The notes: generated by a model from the letters alone, not told the origin. Shown: positions 48,215 through 59,892, numbered from the stretch's first letter. The stretch: 64,000 nucleotides of DNA from Ursus arctos (GCF_023065955.2 NW_026622930.1:17957449-18021448), one strand, 5' to 3'. Translations and numbers: made by a program.

Positions 48215-48330
48215 TCTTTATGTAAAACATGAGGATATTGAGTTTCTCCTATGTCATCCAGGTTGTAAGTAGAAGAGTCAGAATTTGAATCTAAATTTGT
48301 TTGTGTCATTGTATCCACTTCCATTTATGG
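48215..48330 (-). mobile_element. MIR SINE, antisense
   Basis: 'AAAACATGAGGATATTGAGT', 'CAGGTTGTAAGTAGAAGAGT' and 'CAGAATTTGAATCTAAATTT' follow reversed MIR. Confidence 0.6.
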
Positions 48331-48463
48331 CATTTGTTGGAAAAAAAATACACTGATCTCTCAGGAAAACTAAGAAAAAAATTTAAAAATCACCAAATGC
48401 AATAGACCATACATAAGTGTTAACTATAAAGAAAAGGGTATAGTAATTTTCCAAATAAATTAT

Positions 48464-48503
48464 ACACACACACACACACACACACACACATAAACACACA
48501 CAC
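48464..48503. repeat. Interrupted (CA)n microsatellite
   Basis: CA units broken once by TAAA at 48491-48494. Confidence 0.95.
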
Positions 48504-49445
48504 AAATATCAGGATTCAGATTTTTGTTTAATTTGCTTTTCTATTACATGATACTCTTTCTCTTATGAATTTGTTCCCTTAGTTCTCTAACATAACTAGT
48601 AGAACGCCTGCCTGCTGTAGATACTATGTTTCTCTCCAATCCTGAACACGTTTACACACATTAAATTCTTACCCCTGTTCATTAACTTGAGATGAAAAAG
48701 AGACGATTGTTCAAACAGGTACCAGCAAATTAAGAAAAGCACAGTTTATATTATTCACCCATTTGTGCACAGAAGTCTCTCTCTCTGGATTTAAATTAGC
48801 CAAGAAAGAAAGGAAATTGGAAGTGTTGATCAGTCCTTGTCGGAGCTGAAAAAATGGAAGGTGAGCCTGTCAGTGAGGAGGCTTGGTTTATGTTTAGTTC
48901 ACAGCAGGAGTGCAGTCTCTTCTTTCTGAATTAAATAGCACGATGTAGATTGTGTATATCCCAGATTCTTTTCTGTGCCATAGACCAGAAGTACCTTAAT
49001 TCCCTAGACACCTTCTAGTCAAGAGTTTCAAAAGCTCATTTTCATCACACCTTGGAGATGATGCAAACATTTATACATAATGAAGGTATATCTAGTACTC
49101 ACTGAATAATTAAAGAGACTAGTAACGGTCAAGATCAAGACCACAGAGGCAACACAAGGTAAACCACTCACGGTCTCAGGAGATAATGTCATGCTGTTAA
49201 TGTATCTTCCTCACTCTGTACTACTGCCTGCCAATTTACCGTTTATAAGATGATATTATAGCTAGTTTTGTCATTCTCTACCAGTGAACTATGAACTCAC
49301 TGAGAGTCATGACCAATTGTTGGTTTATAGTATTTCACTTTTTTCTCTTTTTCTACACATCTGTTTACCCTAGAATCAGTTAAGTATCATATATACAATA
49401 TGTTGACACATGTATGTTTTCTGCATGGATGTAGGAATCACAAAT
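48504..49445. other. Unique DNA
   Basis: No gene recognised. A minus-strand acceptor-like tract ends near 48783 and a plus-strand donor-like AAG|GTGAGCC lies near 48860, but neither has a convincing partner. Confidence 0.4.
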
Positions 49446-49460
49446 CGAGTAAGTGAATCT

Positions 49461-49660
49461 TTTTTTTTTTTAAGATTTTATTTATTTATTTGACAGAGAG
49501 AGACACAGTGAGAGAGGGAACACCAGCAGAGGGAGTGGGAGAGGGAGAAGCAGGCTTCCCGCTGAGCAGGGAGCCCTATGCGGGGCTCGATCCCAGGACC
49601 CTGAAATCATGACCTGAGCCGAAGGCAGACACTTAACAACTGAGCCACCCAGGCGCCCCC
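49461..49660 (-). mobile_element. CAN-SINE, young-looking
   Basis: Reverse copy, T-rich tail then 'AAGATTTTATTTATTTATTT', head 'GAGCCACCCAGGCGCCCCC'. Target duplication GAGTAAGTGAATCT at 49447-49460 and 49661-49674. Confidence 0.96.
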
Positions 49661-49674
49661 GAGTAAGTGAATCT

Positions 49675-50185
49675 GAGTATTCTGCATACAGTCTTGGTCA
49701 TGTGGGATATGAGGTGATATGTTGAGAACACCACCATTAAAAACTCAAGCTACCTTCTTAGGTAGTTATTATACCTGAAAGCTGCCTTTATCTTGTAAGG
49801 GTCTTCTTAGTTTGGAGAGTCAAACATATAGATGGTGTGTTTAGAAAGTCTGATAAAGACTGCACAGAAACATATTAGAAGTTTGAGATAAGTATAGGTA
49901 CCTCTTGATTTCAGTACAGTTGGACACATTCCATTCATCATTAACATGGTATGAGTATCACTTTCTTCTTCTTCTCTCTAACTTTCTGATGGCTGTGCTC
50001 CCCAAGTTGCTCTCCAGAGCACAGCATTTTACTTCTAACATACATTTTAGTTCTTATATGGAGTTAATAAAGCTAACATTATGATAAAATTTAAAACTTT
50101 GTTGATGGTTTTAAAGAGCAAAATAGACACTAGAATAATTAAAATCACAATTTGTAATCATGAGACAATTTTCTAGAATGCAGAT
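49675..50185. other. Unique spacer between two inverted SINEs
   Basis: Nothing recognised in this 0.5 kb. Confidence 0.45.
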
Positions 50186-50198
50186 AAAAGTAACTTCA

Positions 50199-50393
50199 TG
50201 GGGCGCCTGGGTGGCGCAGTCGTTAATCGTCTGCCTTCGGCTCAGGGCGTGATCCCAGCGTTCTGGGATCGAGCCCCACATCAGGCTCCTCCGCTCGGAG
50301 CCTGCTTCTTTCTCTCCCATTCCCCCTGCTTGTGTTCCCTCTCTCGCTGGCTGTCTCTGTTAAATAAATAAATAAAATCTTTAAAAAAAAAAA
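50199..50393 (+). mobile_element. CAN-SINE, young-looking
   Basis: Head 'GGGGCGCCTGGGTGGCGCAG', body with CTCTCTCGCTGGCTG, tail AAATAAATAAATAAAATCTT and about 15 A. Target duplication AAAAGTAACTTCA at 50186-50198 and 50394-50406. Closest in the window to the consensus. Confidence 0.97.
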
Positions 50394-50406
50394 AAAAGTA
50401 ACTTCA

Positions 50407-51417
50407 AAATGATAGGTATGGTGTAAAGAAAGGTACTTCCAGATTAGAAATTATATGTGCAGAGGAGTGAAATTGGAACACATGGCATAGAGGTAATAGT
50501 CAAGCATGTAGCTAAAGGCAACTGAAAAATGAAATAACAGAAAAGCAGATTTGAAAACTGTACTACATTTCAGCCTAACATAATAAAAAGCAACTCAGCC
50601 ATGACCCACTTTGGAAAACATATATGATTTAACAGACCAAAGAAAAATTTGCATGAGAATTCAGGTAGATGAAAATTCTAATAAGTTATGTAACATGACC
50701 AGACTGATCACAGCCTTGACTGCAGTCCTGGATACCAAAGACAACGGGGAAGGCCTAAGCTATGTAAGTGGGAAGAAAATGACCCATTATTATTGTCAAG
50801 TATCTTCCTGAACTATGAGATTCAACATAAAAGTCTCGGAAAATTAATGAAGCTGCACATTTCCCAACTTGAAGTATATCCAGAAATAAGATGGTAGTGT
50901 ATTAAATTCTCCTGGACTCACAACAGCCTTTTTTCTTACTTTTCCATACCAGTCAGTTTCTGTTTCATAGTAATAATTTTTGTTTTTCAAAACCTTTGGA
51001 GTGAATGTCACTTGGCTTTGCCATAATTCTGACACTGGACCCTGCTTTTAGATGACCCTTAATGGTATCTAATCCCAGTAGCTACCCATAGACTTTATCT
51101 TGTTCAAGTCTTGGAAAATGTGATTGGTCACTGGCTAGTTGATAGCGGATAGTCCCCTGTTCTAATCATCTAAGCCAAGGTGAAGGAATTATGTGATCCC
51201 TTAGGTTCCCCCTTCGTAGAGCTGGGAAGTTGGATAGTTTTAAAAAGATATGCTTGGTGCATAAATATTGTGTTGAACTTAGTTTACATTCCATGGGACT
51301 GTAACAGAAATATTTGCATAATAATAACTGGCCTCAGGAAACATAACATCTCTAAAATCCCTTTTAAAATGTTGAATCCCTACTGTAGGTTGCTAAGTGA
51401 GGACTACACATAATAAG
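50407..51417. other. Unique DNA with open frames on both strands
   Basis: A plus frame at 50611-50811 and a minus frame at 50844-51035 (containing NYYYETETDWYGKVRKK) are protein-like in composition, but have no splice context or known match; not called as genes. Confidence 0.4.
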
Positions 51418-51437
51418 ACAAAAGTGGTAAAATTGTG

Positions 51438-51634
51438 GGGGGGCGCCTGGGTGGCACAGCAGTTAAGCATCTGCCTTCGGCTCAAGGCGTGGTCCTGGCG
51501 TTATAGGATCGAGCCCCACATCAGGCTCCTCTGCTATGAGCCTGCTTCTTCCTCTCCCACTCCCCCTGCTTGTGTTCCCTCTCTCGCTGGCTGTCTCTAT
51601 CTGTGTCAAATAAATAAATAAAATCTTTAAAAAA
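51438..51634 (+). mobile_element. CAN-SINE, younger arctoid-type body
   Basis: Head GGGGGGCGCCTGGGTGGC, body with CTCTCTCGCTGGCTG, tail AAATAAATAAATAAAATCTT. Imperfect target duplication: ACAAAAGTGGTAAAATTGTG (51418-51437) against AACAAAGTGATAAAATTGTG (51635-51654). Confidence 0.96.
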
Positions 51635-52579
51635 AACAAAGTGATAAAATTGTGAAATACAAAGACTGTTGTTGGATATTTTAAATCAGTTAAACACTGA
51701 GATAAGGAGTGAAAAATAGGAATACAAATTACATTGGAAATGCTCATGATAATTCTGTATAAGAAGAAATAAATACAATGATAAATAATATTAGTAAAAT
51801 AATACACAGGGTTTCAAACCATAGGTTTTAATAATAAAAACAAGATTTTTTTCGTGTATTGAGAGCACAGTAATTGCTCTGAGGGGTTCATTCCCTCCAA
51901 TATCTCTCCCCTTTCTCCCAGAACTTCTCTCTTGGGAAGGACAGAGCACCTAGATTAATTCAGTCTGTTATAGAATAAAAGCTCTCTTTCTTTTGGACTT
52001 GAATCTAATAGGTGGGATGCCTGGAGTTTGGTAATACCAGAAGGTAATGACACTACCTGGAAATTAAGTTAACATTTGAAGTTAGAAATGAAAAGGCACA
52101 GACTCCTGGTGATGTAATTTAAGTGCTTGGATTTAGCCATATATATTAATAAATTCTAATTTTTAACACCAGTTTGATTTACACTTCTTTCCCTTACAGC
52201 CATATCAATTCTAAATATAAGAATGTTTCTCAGAATCTTAAGCAAATTCTTATGGATATAAGATTTTCTTCTTTTTCTCTCATTAGTTTTGCCTAAATAA
52301 GAGATTCTTGTTCTCATTATTTCTGTTAGTTTAATTCCCTTAAATCCCTTAAATGGATTGTGAGATTCTTTCCTGCTGGGTTTTTGTTTGATATGGTAAT
52401 TTTTCCAAGGGTATTGTTTTCAGAAATCTTGCAGATCAGGTTGCTGGAATTTCCATAGTAGGGATGGGATTGTGGGCTGTGATGTAATAATGGTGCTTTA
52501 ATGATAAAGGCTAACAGGAAACATGCTAGAGAACCGGACTTCCACTAAGGAAGTGTGTGAGGCTGCCTCCCTCTGTCAG

Positions 52580-52734
52580 AAGCCGTTTCCTGATGCAAAC
52601 GAGAGACAACATGTACCCTCTCTCCGAATGCATTGAGAGTAGTTTGTGCATCAATGCCACCTTCTTCCAGGAGGGGCCCTTGGGTCAGCAAGTTGGGACA
52701 CTCTCTTGGGAGACAGTTAACAGCAAATGGACAG
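52580..52734 (+). other. Exon-like interval within a 119-codon open frame
   Basis: Acceptor-like 'GGCTGCCTCCCTCTGTCAG' ends at 52579 and CAG|GTAGAG gives a moderate donor at 52735. The 155-base interval is open in one frame that continues to 52916 (119 codons). It holds several CpGs. No protein recognised, and no in-frame ATG begins the long frame (first internal ATG begins MQTRDNMYPLSE). Confidence 0.2.
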
Positions 52735-53245
52735 GTAGAGCCGTCTCCTGCATTAATCTGGTAGGATGCTCAGATGCATGTCACACTTGTTCCACTCTGC
52801 CCAGGGGAAATAGCCTGTCAGCAATCCATAATGAAGACTCAATTTCTGCGGACACCTCAAAGCCTCAAGAATACATGGAATTCCCCCCGCAATCCACACC
52901 TGTAAACTTAGTTTGATGAATGGTTCACTCACACAGGGAGACAGGAGGGAAAAGGAGAGTCAGAAACTTGCTTTGGAGACTTACTTTCTCTATTCTTATT
53001 TATAAAGTTGAATTAGGATTGGATTCTTTCTGAGTCATCTGAGAATTGAACATCAAAGAGAACATAGTACATACATCAGGCTGTAGAAACCAAGAAAACA
53101 AAAGGTATACATGACACAATTCAGGAAGCAAGGTGATGGAGGGAAGAGCAACTGTATGTCATGACAGAAAAGGGTAAGGACTGGTATCCCCTATTCATAT
53201 ATAACCTCTGGATTGAAAACCAAAAATAAACTATATGCTTCTTAC

Positions 53246-53320
53246 AAAAAAGTGCACCTTATAAAATGTGACAGAAAAGAGAAAAAAAGTGCACCTTATA
53301 AAATGTGACAGAAAAGAGAA
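53246..53320. repeat. 37-base perfect tandem duplication
   Basis: The unit beginning AGTGCACCTTATAAAATG and ending GACAGAAAAGAGAAA occurs at 53251 and again at 53288, with no mismatch over the shared 34 bases. A recent local duplication. Confidence 0.95.
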
Positions 53321-53843
53321 AGGTAGGCCAAAGCATGCAAGGTAAGGGGGAGAGTGGTGAAAGTAATGATTTCATACGAAGTAGAAATCAAGGCAGAAAG
53401 CATTAAATGAACAAACAAAAAAAGAGAGCTCATTTTTCTGTTCTTATAATGTATAATCCACAGTGAAAATATCTCTGCTATAAGCCTTTATGAGTCAAAT
53501 ATAGCAGCAACATGCTATGATTTAGTTTTAAAGCAGAAAATGAAATAAAGTGAAGGATATAGAAAAATAAATAAGAGTAGGAGACATAAGTATATAACTC
53601 TTACTCATGATGCATCAGGTTGGTTAAAATTGTACATAGCAAGATGTTTTTCAAACACAAGTAATATATGTATTTATTTAAAAGAAAAATACAGATGCAC
53701 AATATTTGCTCTCATTAGTTTCATTACATTATTTAAATATGTAGAGATGCAAAACCAGATATAAATTTCTTGTGTCCTGACAAACTTATGAAATGAAAAT
53801 ACAAATTAAATGTAAACAAAGTTTTAAAAATCAGTAAAGTTCA

Positions 53844-54046
53844 GGGCCCTGGGTGGCACAGTTGGTTGGGTCTCTGACTCTTGGTTTTGGCGAAGGTCAT
53901 GGTCTCAGGGTCATGAGACCGAGTTCAGCATTGGGCTCTGCACTCAGTGCAGAGTCTGCCTAAGACTTTCTCTCCCTCTCCATCTGCCCCTCCCTCTGTG
54001 TGTGAGCTCTCTCTCTCTCTCAAAATAAATAAATAAATCTTTTTAA
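53844..54046 (+). mobile_element. CAN-SINE, older subfamily
   Basis: Head GGGCCCTGGGTGGCACAG, 'GGTCTCTGACTCTTGGTTT', 'CTCTGCACTCAGTGCAGAGT', tail AAATAAATAAATC. Target duplication AAAAATCAGTAAAGTTCA (53826-53843) against AAAATCAATAAAATTCA ending at 54064. Confidence 0.93.
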
Positions 54047-54660
54047 AAAAATCAATAAAATTCAAATTACAACCACATTTGGATTTAATAGTGCCAACAT
54101 GTTGTTGTATATTTTCAATTCCGTTTGTTCCTTTGATTTTGAGTATAATGGCCCATCATTTCTCACATGCTTTTATGTTTTTTTTCTTTTTACGAAGATT
54201 TTTTTTATTTAAGTATAGTTGACACACAATGTTACATTAATTTCAAGTGTTCAACAGAGTGATCAGCTTCTCTATACATTATGATATGCTCATCACAGTG
54301 GTAGCTACCATCAGTCACCATACAATACTATTACAATCTCATTGACTGTATTCCCTGTGCTGTGCCTTTTATTCTCACGATTTATTCATTCCATAACTGG
54401 AAGCCTGTCTCCCACTCTCCTCACCCATTTTTCCCATTCCTCCAGCCCTTCCTTTTGGCAACCATCAGTTTGTCTCTGTATTTATAGGTCTGATTCTACT
54501 TTTTGTTTGTTTATTCATTTGTTTTGTTTTTTGATTCTACATATGAGTGAAATCATGGTATTTGTCTTTCTCAGTCTGACTTACTTCATTTAATATAATA
54601 TCCTCTATGTCCATTCATGTTGCCTCAAATGACAAGATCTTATCCTTTCGTATAACTGTG

Positions 54661-54717
54661 TTATATTATGTATATTTATTATATTATATTATATTATATT
54701 ATATTATATTATATTAT
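54661..54717. repeat. (TATAT)n pentanucleotide repeat
   Basis: About ten TATAT/TTATA units within L1 3' UTR sequence. Confidence 0.95.
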
Positions 54718-54760
54718 CACATCTTCCTTATCTATTTGTCTATCAGCGGATACTTAGGTT

Positions 54761-54824
54761 GCTTCCATATCTTGGTTATTGTAAATAATGCTGCTTCCAT
54801 GTCTTGGCTATTGTAAATAATGTG
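54761..54824. repeat. 32-base imperfect tandem duplication
   Basis: Units beginning GCTTCCATATCTTGGTTATT and GCTTCCATGTCTTGGCTATT, each followed by GTAAATAATG, lie 32 bases apart. Confidence 0.9.
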
Positions 54825-55070
54825 GCAATACACACGGGACACATATATCTATTCAAATGAACATTTTCATTTTTTCTGGGTGAATACTCAGTGGTAGAAT
54901 TATTGCATCATATGGTATTTCTATTTTAATTTTTTGAAGAACCTCCATACTGCTTTCCACAGTGGCTGAACCAATTTACATTACCACAAATAGTTCATGA
55001 GGGTTTCTTTTTCTTCACATCCTCACCAACACTTGTTATCTTGTCTTATCGATTTTAGCCATTTTGACAA

Positions 55071-57141
55071 TTGTAAGGACCCAAATAAATATAATCAGAA
55101 ACAAAAGAGGAGAAGTAGCAACTGACACCACAGCGATACAAAGGATTATGAGAATATTGTGAAAAATGATATGCCAACAAATTGGACAATCTAGAAAAAT
55201 GGGTACATTCCTAGAAAACATACAATTTTCTGAGACTGAATCAGGAAGAAATAGAAAATCTGAACAGGCCATCTACTATGATAACAAAAAAACTACCAAA
55301 AAACAGAAGTCCAGGAGTAGATGAATTCACAGGTGAATTTCCTCAACTATTCCAAAAAATAGAAGAGGAAAGAAAGCTTCCAAATACATTTTATAAGGCC
55401 AGCATTACCCTGATAACAAAATCAGATAAAGGCACCACAAACAAGAACTACAGGCCAATATACTGATAAGCATAGATGAAAAATCCTCAACAAATTTTAG
55501 CAAACTATTCAACAATACATTAAAAGGATCATTCACCATTGTCAAGTAGGACATTATTCTGGGGATGCAAGTATGGTTCAATGTTCACAAATCAATCAAT
55601 GTGATACACCATATCAACAAAATTAAGGATAAAAATCATATGATCATCTCAATAGAAAAAGCATTTCACAAAATTCAACATTCATTCATTATAAAAACTC
55701 TCAACAAAGTGGGTTCAGAGGGAACATACCTCAAAATAATAAAGGCCATATATGAAAAACCCAGAGCTAAAATGATACTCAATGGTGTGAAAACCTGAGA
55801 GCTTTCCTCCAAAATCAGGAACCAGATAATGATGTTCACTCCCACCACTTTTATTTGTCATAGTACTGGAAGTCCCAGCCTTAGCAATCAGATAAGAAAA
55901 AGAAATGAAGCATTTATATCGGTAAGGAAGCAGTTAAAGTGTCACTATTTGCAGATTACATGATACTTCACATAGAAAACCCTAAGGACTCCACCAAAAA
56001 CTGTTAGAAGTAATAAATGAGTTCAATAAAGTTGTAGGATACAAAATTGGTACACAGAAATTGGTAGCAGTTTCATATAATAATAATGAAGTGACAGAGA
56101 GAGAAATTAAGATAATCCCATTTACTATTGCACCAAAAATAATAACATACCTAGGAACAAACTTAACCAATGAGGTTAAAAAAAAAAAAAAAAACAGATC
56201 AAAGGAGGTTAAAGATCTGTACTCTGATAACTATAAAACATTGCTGAAAGAAATTGAAGATGACACAAACAAATGGAAAGATATTCCTTGCTCATAGACT
56301 GGAAGAACCAATATTGTTAAAATGTCCATACTGTCTAAAGTTATCTACAGATTCAGTGCAGTCTTTATTAAAATACCAACAACATTTTTCACAGAAGTAG
56401 AGCAAATAATCCTAAAATGTGTATGAAATCACAAAAGACCCTGAATAGGCAAAGCAATCTTGAAAAAGAAGAACAATACTGGAAGTATCACAGTCCCAAA
56501 ATTCAAGATAGACTACAAAACTGTAGGAATCAAAACAGTATGGTACTGTCACAAAAATGGATACATGGATCAGTAGAACAGAATAGAAAGCTGGAAATAA
56601 ACCACTCTTAATTGGTCAATTAATCTATGATGAATGTGGAAAGAACGTATAATGAGGAAAAGACAGTCTCTTTAATAAATGGTGCTGAGAAAACTGGACA
56701 GCTACATATAAACGAATGAACCACTGGACCACTTTCTTACACCATACACAAGAAGAAATTCAGAATGGATTAATAAAAACCTAAATGGAGACCTGAAACC
56801 ATAAAAACTTTAGAAGAGAACATAGGCAGTATTTTTTCTGACATCGATCATAGCAACATTTTTCTAGATCTGTCTCCTAAGGCAAGGGAAAGAAAAGCAA
56901 ACATAAACTTTTGGGACTACATCACAATAAAAAGATTTTGTACAGTGAAGGAAACCATACCAACAAAACAAAAAGGAAACCTACTGAATGGGAAAGATAT
57001 TTGCAAATGATATATCAGGTAAGGGATTAATATCCAAAATATATAAAGAACTTACACAGTTCGACACTAAGAAACAAAAAACAAAACAAACAAACAAAAC
57101 AATGTAATTGAAAAAAAATGGGCAGGTCACTTAAGAATAGA
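55071..57141 (+). mobile_element. L1 ORF2 segment, inverted part of the twin-primed L1 (pseudogene)
   Basis: Plus-strand ORF2 from the start of the reverse transcriptase ('ATACAAAGGATTATGAGAAT', 'GATATGCCAACAAATTGGAC') to just past 'GAAAAAAAATGGGCAGG' near the ORF2 end. Visible translated RT blocks are [11 protein letters not shown] and NYRPI, and LFADYMILH at 55945-55971, where the catalytic FADD motif reads FADY, so the enzyme would be dead. Many stops and frameshifts, plus an internal A18 run near 56179. Its inner end abuts the oppositely oriented 3' segment at 55070/55071. Confidence 0.9.
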
Positions 57142-57194
57142 CTTTTTTTTTTTCCCCAAGGAATATATTTCTGACATTATTTTTATCACTGGAG

Positions 57195-57375
57195 AGTAGG
57201 TAGAGCACTGTGATTAAGGTACATGAATTGTGAAACCAGTTAGTTATAAAGTGCTACTTTACAACTCTCCTGGAAATCTTGGAAGGTTACTACTTAACCT
57301 TCTTGTGCCTCAGGTTTTTTTTAAAGTTTTTACCTTTTAACAGTAGCTGGCACATAGTAAATACCAGTGATGCTC
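57195..57375 (+). mobile_element. MIR SINE, sense, with internal deletion
   Basis: 'TAGAGCACTGTGATTAAGGT', 'CTACTTAACCTTCTTGTGCC' and 'TGGCACATAGTAAATACCA' follow MIR; the middle is shortened. Confidence 0.7.
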
Positions 57376-57625
57376 ATTTTTTAAAGGAACTTTATTTATT
57401 TTCTGATATTTTTTGTGTACTAATTATCTTTAGCCAAATACAGTTCTTGTATATAAAATGAAATATTTTTCTTCAAGGCCTACACTTATTTATCAGTATA
57501 CTTTTAGCTAAATAACTTAAGTGTTTCTGAGTACACTTAAACAATAAATCATAAGATTTCAAAGAAATGCTTTCCTTACTGCAGAATTTAGAGCCTGGGT
57601 GTGTATATTTTAATTTCCTTTTTTA

Positions 57626-57810
57626 AAAAAAGATTTATTTATTTTAGAGAGAGAGTTGCGGGGGGAAGGGCAGAGGGAGAGAGAGAAACTCAAGCAGACT
57701 CCATGCTCAGTGTGGAGCCCAACTCAGGGCTCGATCTCATGATCCTGACGTCAGACCTGAGCCAAAACCAAGAGTTGGACTCTTAACTGACTGTGCCACC
57801 CAGGCATCCC
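57626..57810 (-). mobile_element. CAN-SINE, older subfamily
   Basis: Reverse copy from 'AAAAAGATTTATTTATTTTA' to head 'TGTGCCACCCAGGCATCCC'. Target duplication TTAATTTCCTTTTT at 57610-57623 and 57811-57824. Confidence 0.95.
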
Positions 57811-57934
57811 TTAATTTCCTTTTTATTAAAGCTATGTATCAGAAATGTTTGAGAAACAGAAGTTTAATAGTGATGTGGGAGTACCTATAAGAAAAATTAT
57901 TTTCCAAATAATTTCACTTTTTACTAGATTAGAT

Positions 57935-58105
57935 TTTTAATTTTTTAAATTTAAATTAATTAACATATAATGTATTATTAGTTTTAGAGGTAGAGATCAG
58001 TGATTCATCAGTCTTATATAACACCCAGTGCTCATTACATCATGTGCCCTCCTTAATGTCCATCACTCAGTTACCCCATCCCCCTCCAGCAACCCTCAGT
58101 TCATT
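57935..58105 (-). mobile_element. Carnivoran L1 3' UTR, 5'-truncated, antisense
   Basis: 'AATTAACATATAATGTATTA', 'GTAGAGATCAGTGATTCATC', 'ACCCAGTGCTCATTACATCA' and 'CAGCAACCCTCAGTTCATTT' match the reversed 3' UTR of carnivoran-lineage L1s. Flanking GATTAGAT repeats may be a short target duplication. Confidence 0.85.
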
Positions 58106-59727
58106 TCCTATGATTAGATCTTAATAAAAATACACAATATTAAGGTTCATTTACTTACACAATACTCGTGCATTTGTTGCCAATTTTATTTAGGCATAAT
58201 AATTGAGCATATTGAAAGAAAAGACAAATGATCTGAAAATAAGATCTCAAACTTTAAATGACCAAAGGAAGAGATACCCTTTAGAAAACAAAGCAAATAA
58301 AAATTTTTAAAAATTGGGAAAAAATGAAGGCCTGCATTTCATACTTTAAAATAGGAAAGCTTTATTGACGGTTGAATTGTAACAATTGAAAATATGGTAA
58401 TATAATGTAAATCCACCAATATCTTATCTTAATTTAAAATATGTTGTTCAATTAATTTTAATATATTTAAGACTTAAAGAATACGTTATTTTATACAACC
58501 TAAAGAAGGAGGTCATCAAGTAAATAACTCTGGATGGATTTTTGAAAAGACAGAGTAGTTTTACAGTCAGTAATAGCATTGTTGTCTATGAAAGCAAAGA
58601 TGATTATATGGACCATCAGATCTTATTTATGATGGCACCAGACGATGGCCTTTGAGGACTATGCCAAAGATTTCCCCTGGATAAGTATCATGATCCAATT
58701 TGAGGTGCTGTGCTTCTTTTTTTCTCTAACCTCCCTTGGAAATATCCTCTGCAGATCACTGGCAGTAGAAAGGCCACCAAGATTTCTGGTTGAGTCTCCC
58801 TGTTTTCTCATGGAAAGACAATAGTCCATGGTTTATGTAAGAAGTGGCGCAAGGCACTAGTGGTATAGTCTGTGCAAGAAGATGCAGAGAGGATGAGTGA
58901 TCCAAAGGAGGAATGCTCCGCCACATACTTGTAATCCATAATTTATTCATGCTGAGCCAAAAATGGAACCACAGTGGGCTCCTTTATGGCCACATAGTGC
59001 TCAAACAATGGCACTGGGTGGGAGCAGAACTTGTTCTGTGTAATATGAATCTCTTCCTGCTGTGGTTTCTCTGCCTCCTTCTCTTGCCATTTTATCTGCA
59101 GCCACACTTTGGAACGTTTTCACATTCTTGGTTGAGGACTTTTCTTAACCATCTATGGTAGTCAAGGTAAATGATTATGCCTTTGTTTATTTTTAAATCT
59201 CAGTGGAAAGCACATCTTTTCCCAAATGTGTTCTTGAAATATTTACTTTGTGAAAATAAAACTATCATTTGGGGAAGCAGATTCAGATATTGTGCCAACA
59301 ATAAACTCAGCCCCATGTGTGGCACATTTTCCCCCCTCTCTTTATTTTAGGAATGTTTCACGTGAAATGGCTATTTTAGTTAAAATGTTATTTTGATATC
59401 TTGTTTTATACACTAAATAGAAGGTGGGTAAAAGGCAAATAGAGGTATACTTATTCTTAAATACAAAATACAAATGTGAAGGTACAAATTTTGACAGAAA
59501 TTCTAGGACCAAGATTAAAAATGAAAGAGCGATTTCACTACCAATAGTTTTTAAGAAGGAAGTTCTAGAATTACAATATGTGTTAATTTATGCAGAATCA
59601 AAGTAATTAAGGGGAAGCAGTTGGTTCATGCACAGTATATATTCTGTAATCACATTAAAACCTTTATTGTTACTCTTTTAATTTATATGGTGTTTTCATT
59701 TTTATTTGCCATTAAAACCAGTACCAT
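58106..59727. other. Unique or unclassified DNA
   Basis: 58620-59165 is GC-richer and has open frames on both strands (58756-58950 minus, 58913-59161 plus). It could be an old retroviral or pseudogene remnant, but I recognise no motif and do not assign it. Confidence 0.35.
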
Positions 59728-59892
59728 GAAATGGTGGTTGTGCCTCTCTCATCACATTTCACAGATGAGGAAAAAGAGATGTCTAGAATTTCGTTAATTA
59801 TCCTATGTTCATGCAGCTCATAAATCATAGTTCTGAGACTTGACTCCTTTATCTTGTAGTTTCTAAATCAGAATTCTTTCAACTACATTACA
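59728..59892 (-). mobile_element. MIR SINE, antisense
   Basis: 'CACATTTCACAGATGAGGAA', 'TCATGCAGCTCATAAATCAT' and 'TTCTTTCAACTACATTAC' match reversed MIR up to its 5' end. Confidence 0.75.

Larger units (their letters stand above)
51655..53825. other. Unique DNA with an exon-like block and a tandem duplication
   Basis: No transposon recognised. Contains the exon-like interval 52580-52734 and the 37-base tandem duplication at 53246-53320. Confidence 0.4.
54177..55070 (-). mobile_element. L1 3' segment (ORF2 end plus 3' UTR) of a twin-primed L1
   Basis: Read on the minus strand it runs from 'ACAAGTGTTGGTGAGGATGT' and 'CAGTATGGAGGTTCTTCAAA' (end of ORF2) through 'TTTCACTCATATGTAGAATC' and the 3' UTR to an A-rich tail near 54180. 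It includes a (TATAT)n array at 54661-54717 and a 32-base imperfect tandem duplication at 54761-54824. The other part of the element lies at 55071-57141 in opposite orientation. Confidence 0.88.

Noticed and set aside
50199..50275. tRNA-Lys-like sequence at SINE heads
   Set aside because: These are retroposed, diverged tRNA-derived heads followed by SINE body and tail, not tRNA genes.
55278..56611. RT-like peptides suggesting an active reverse transcriptase gene
   Set aside because: They are L1 ORF2 remnants with stops, frameshifts and FADY in place of FADD.
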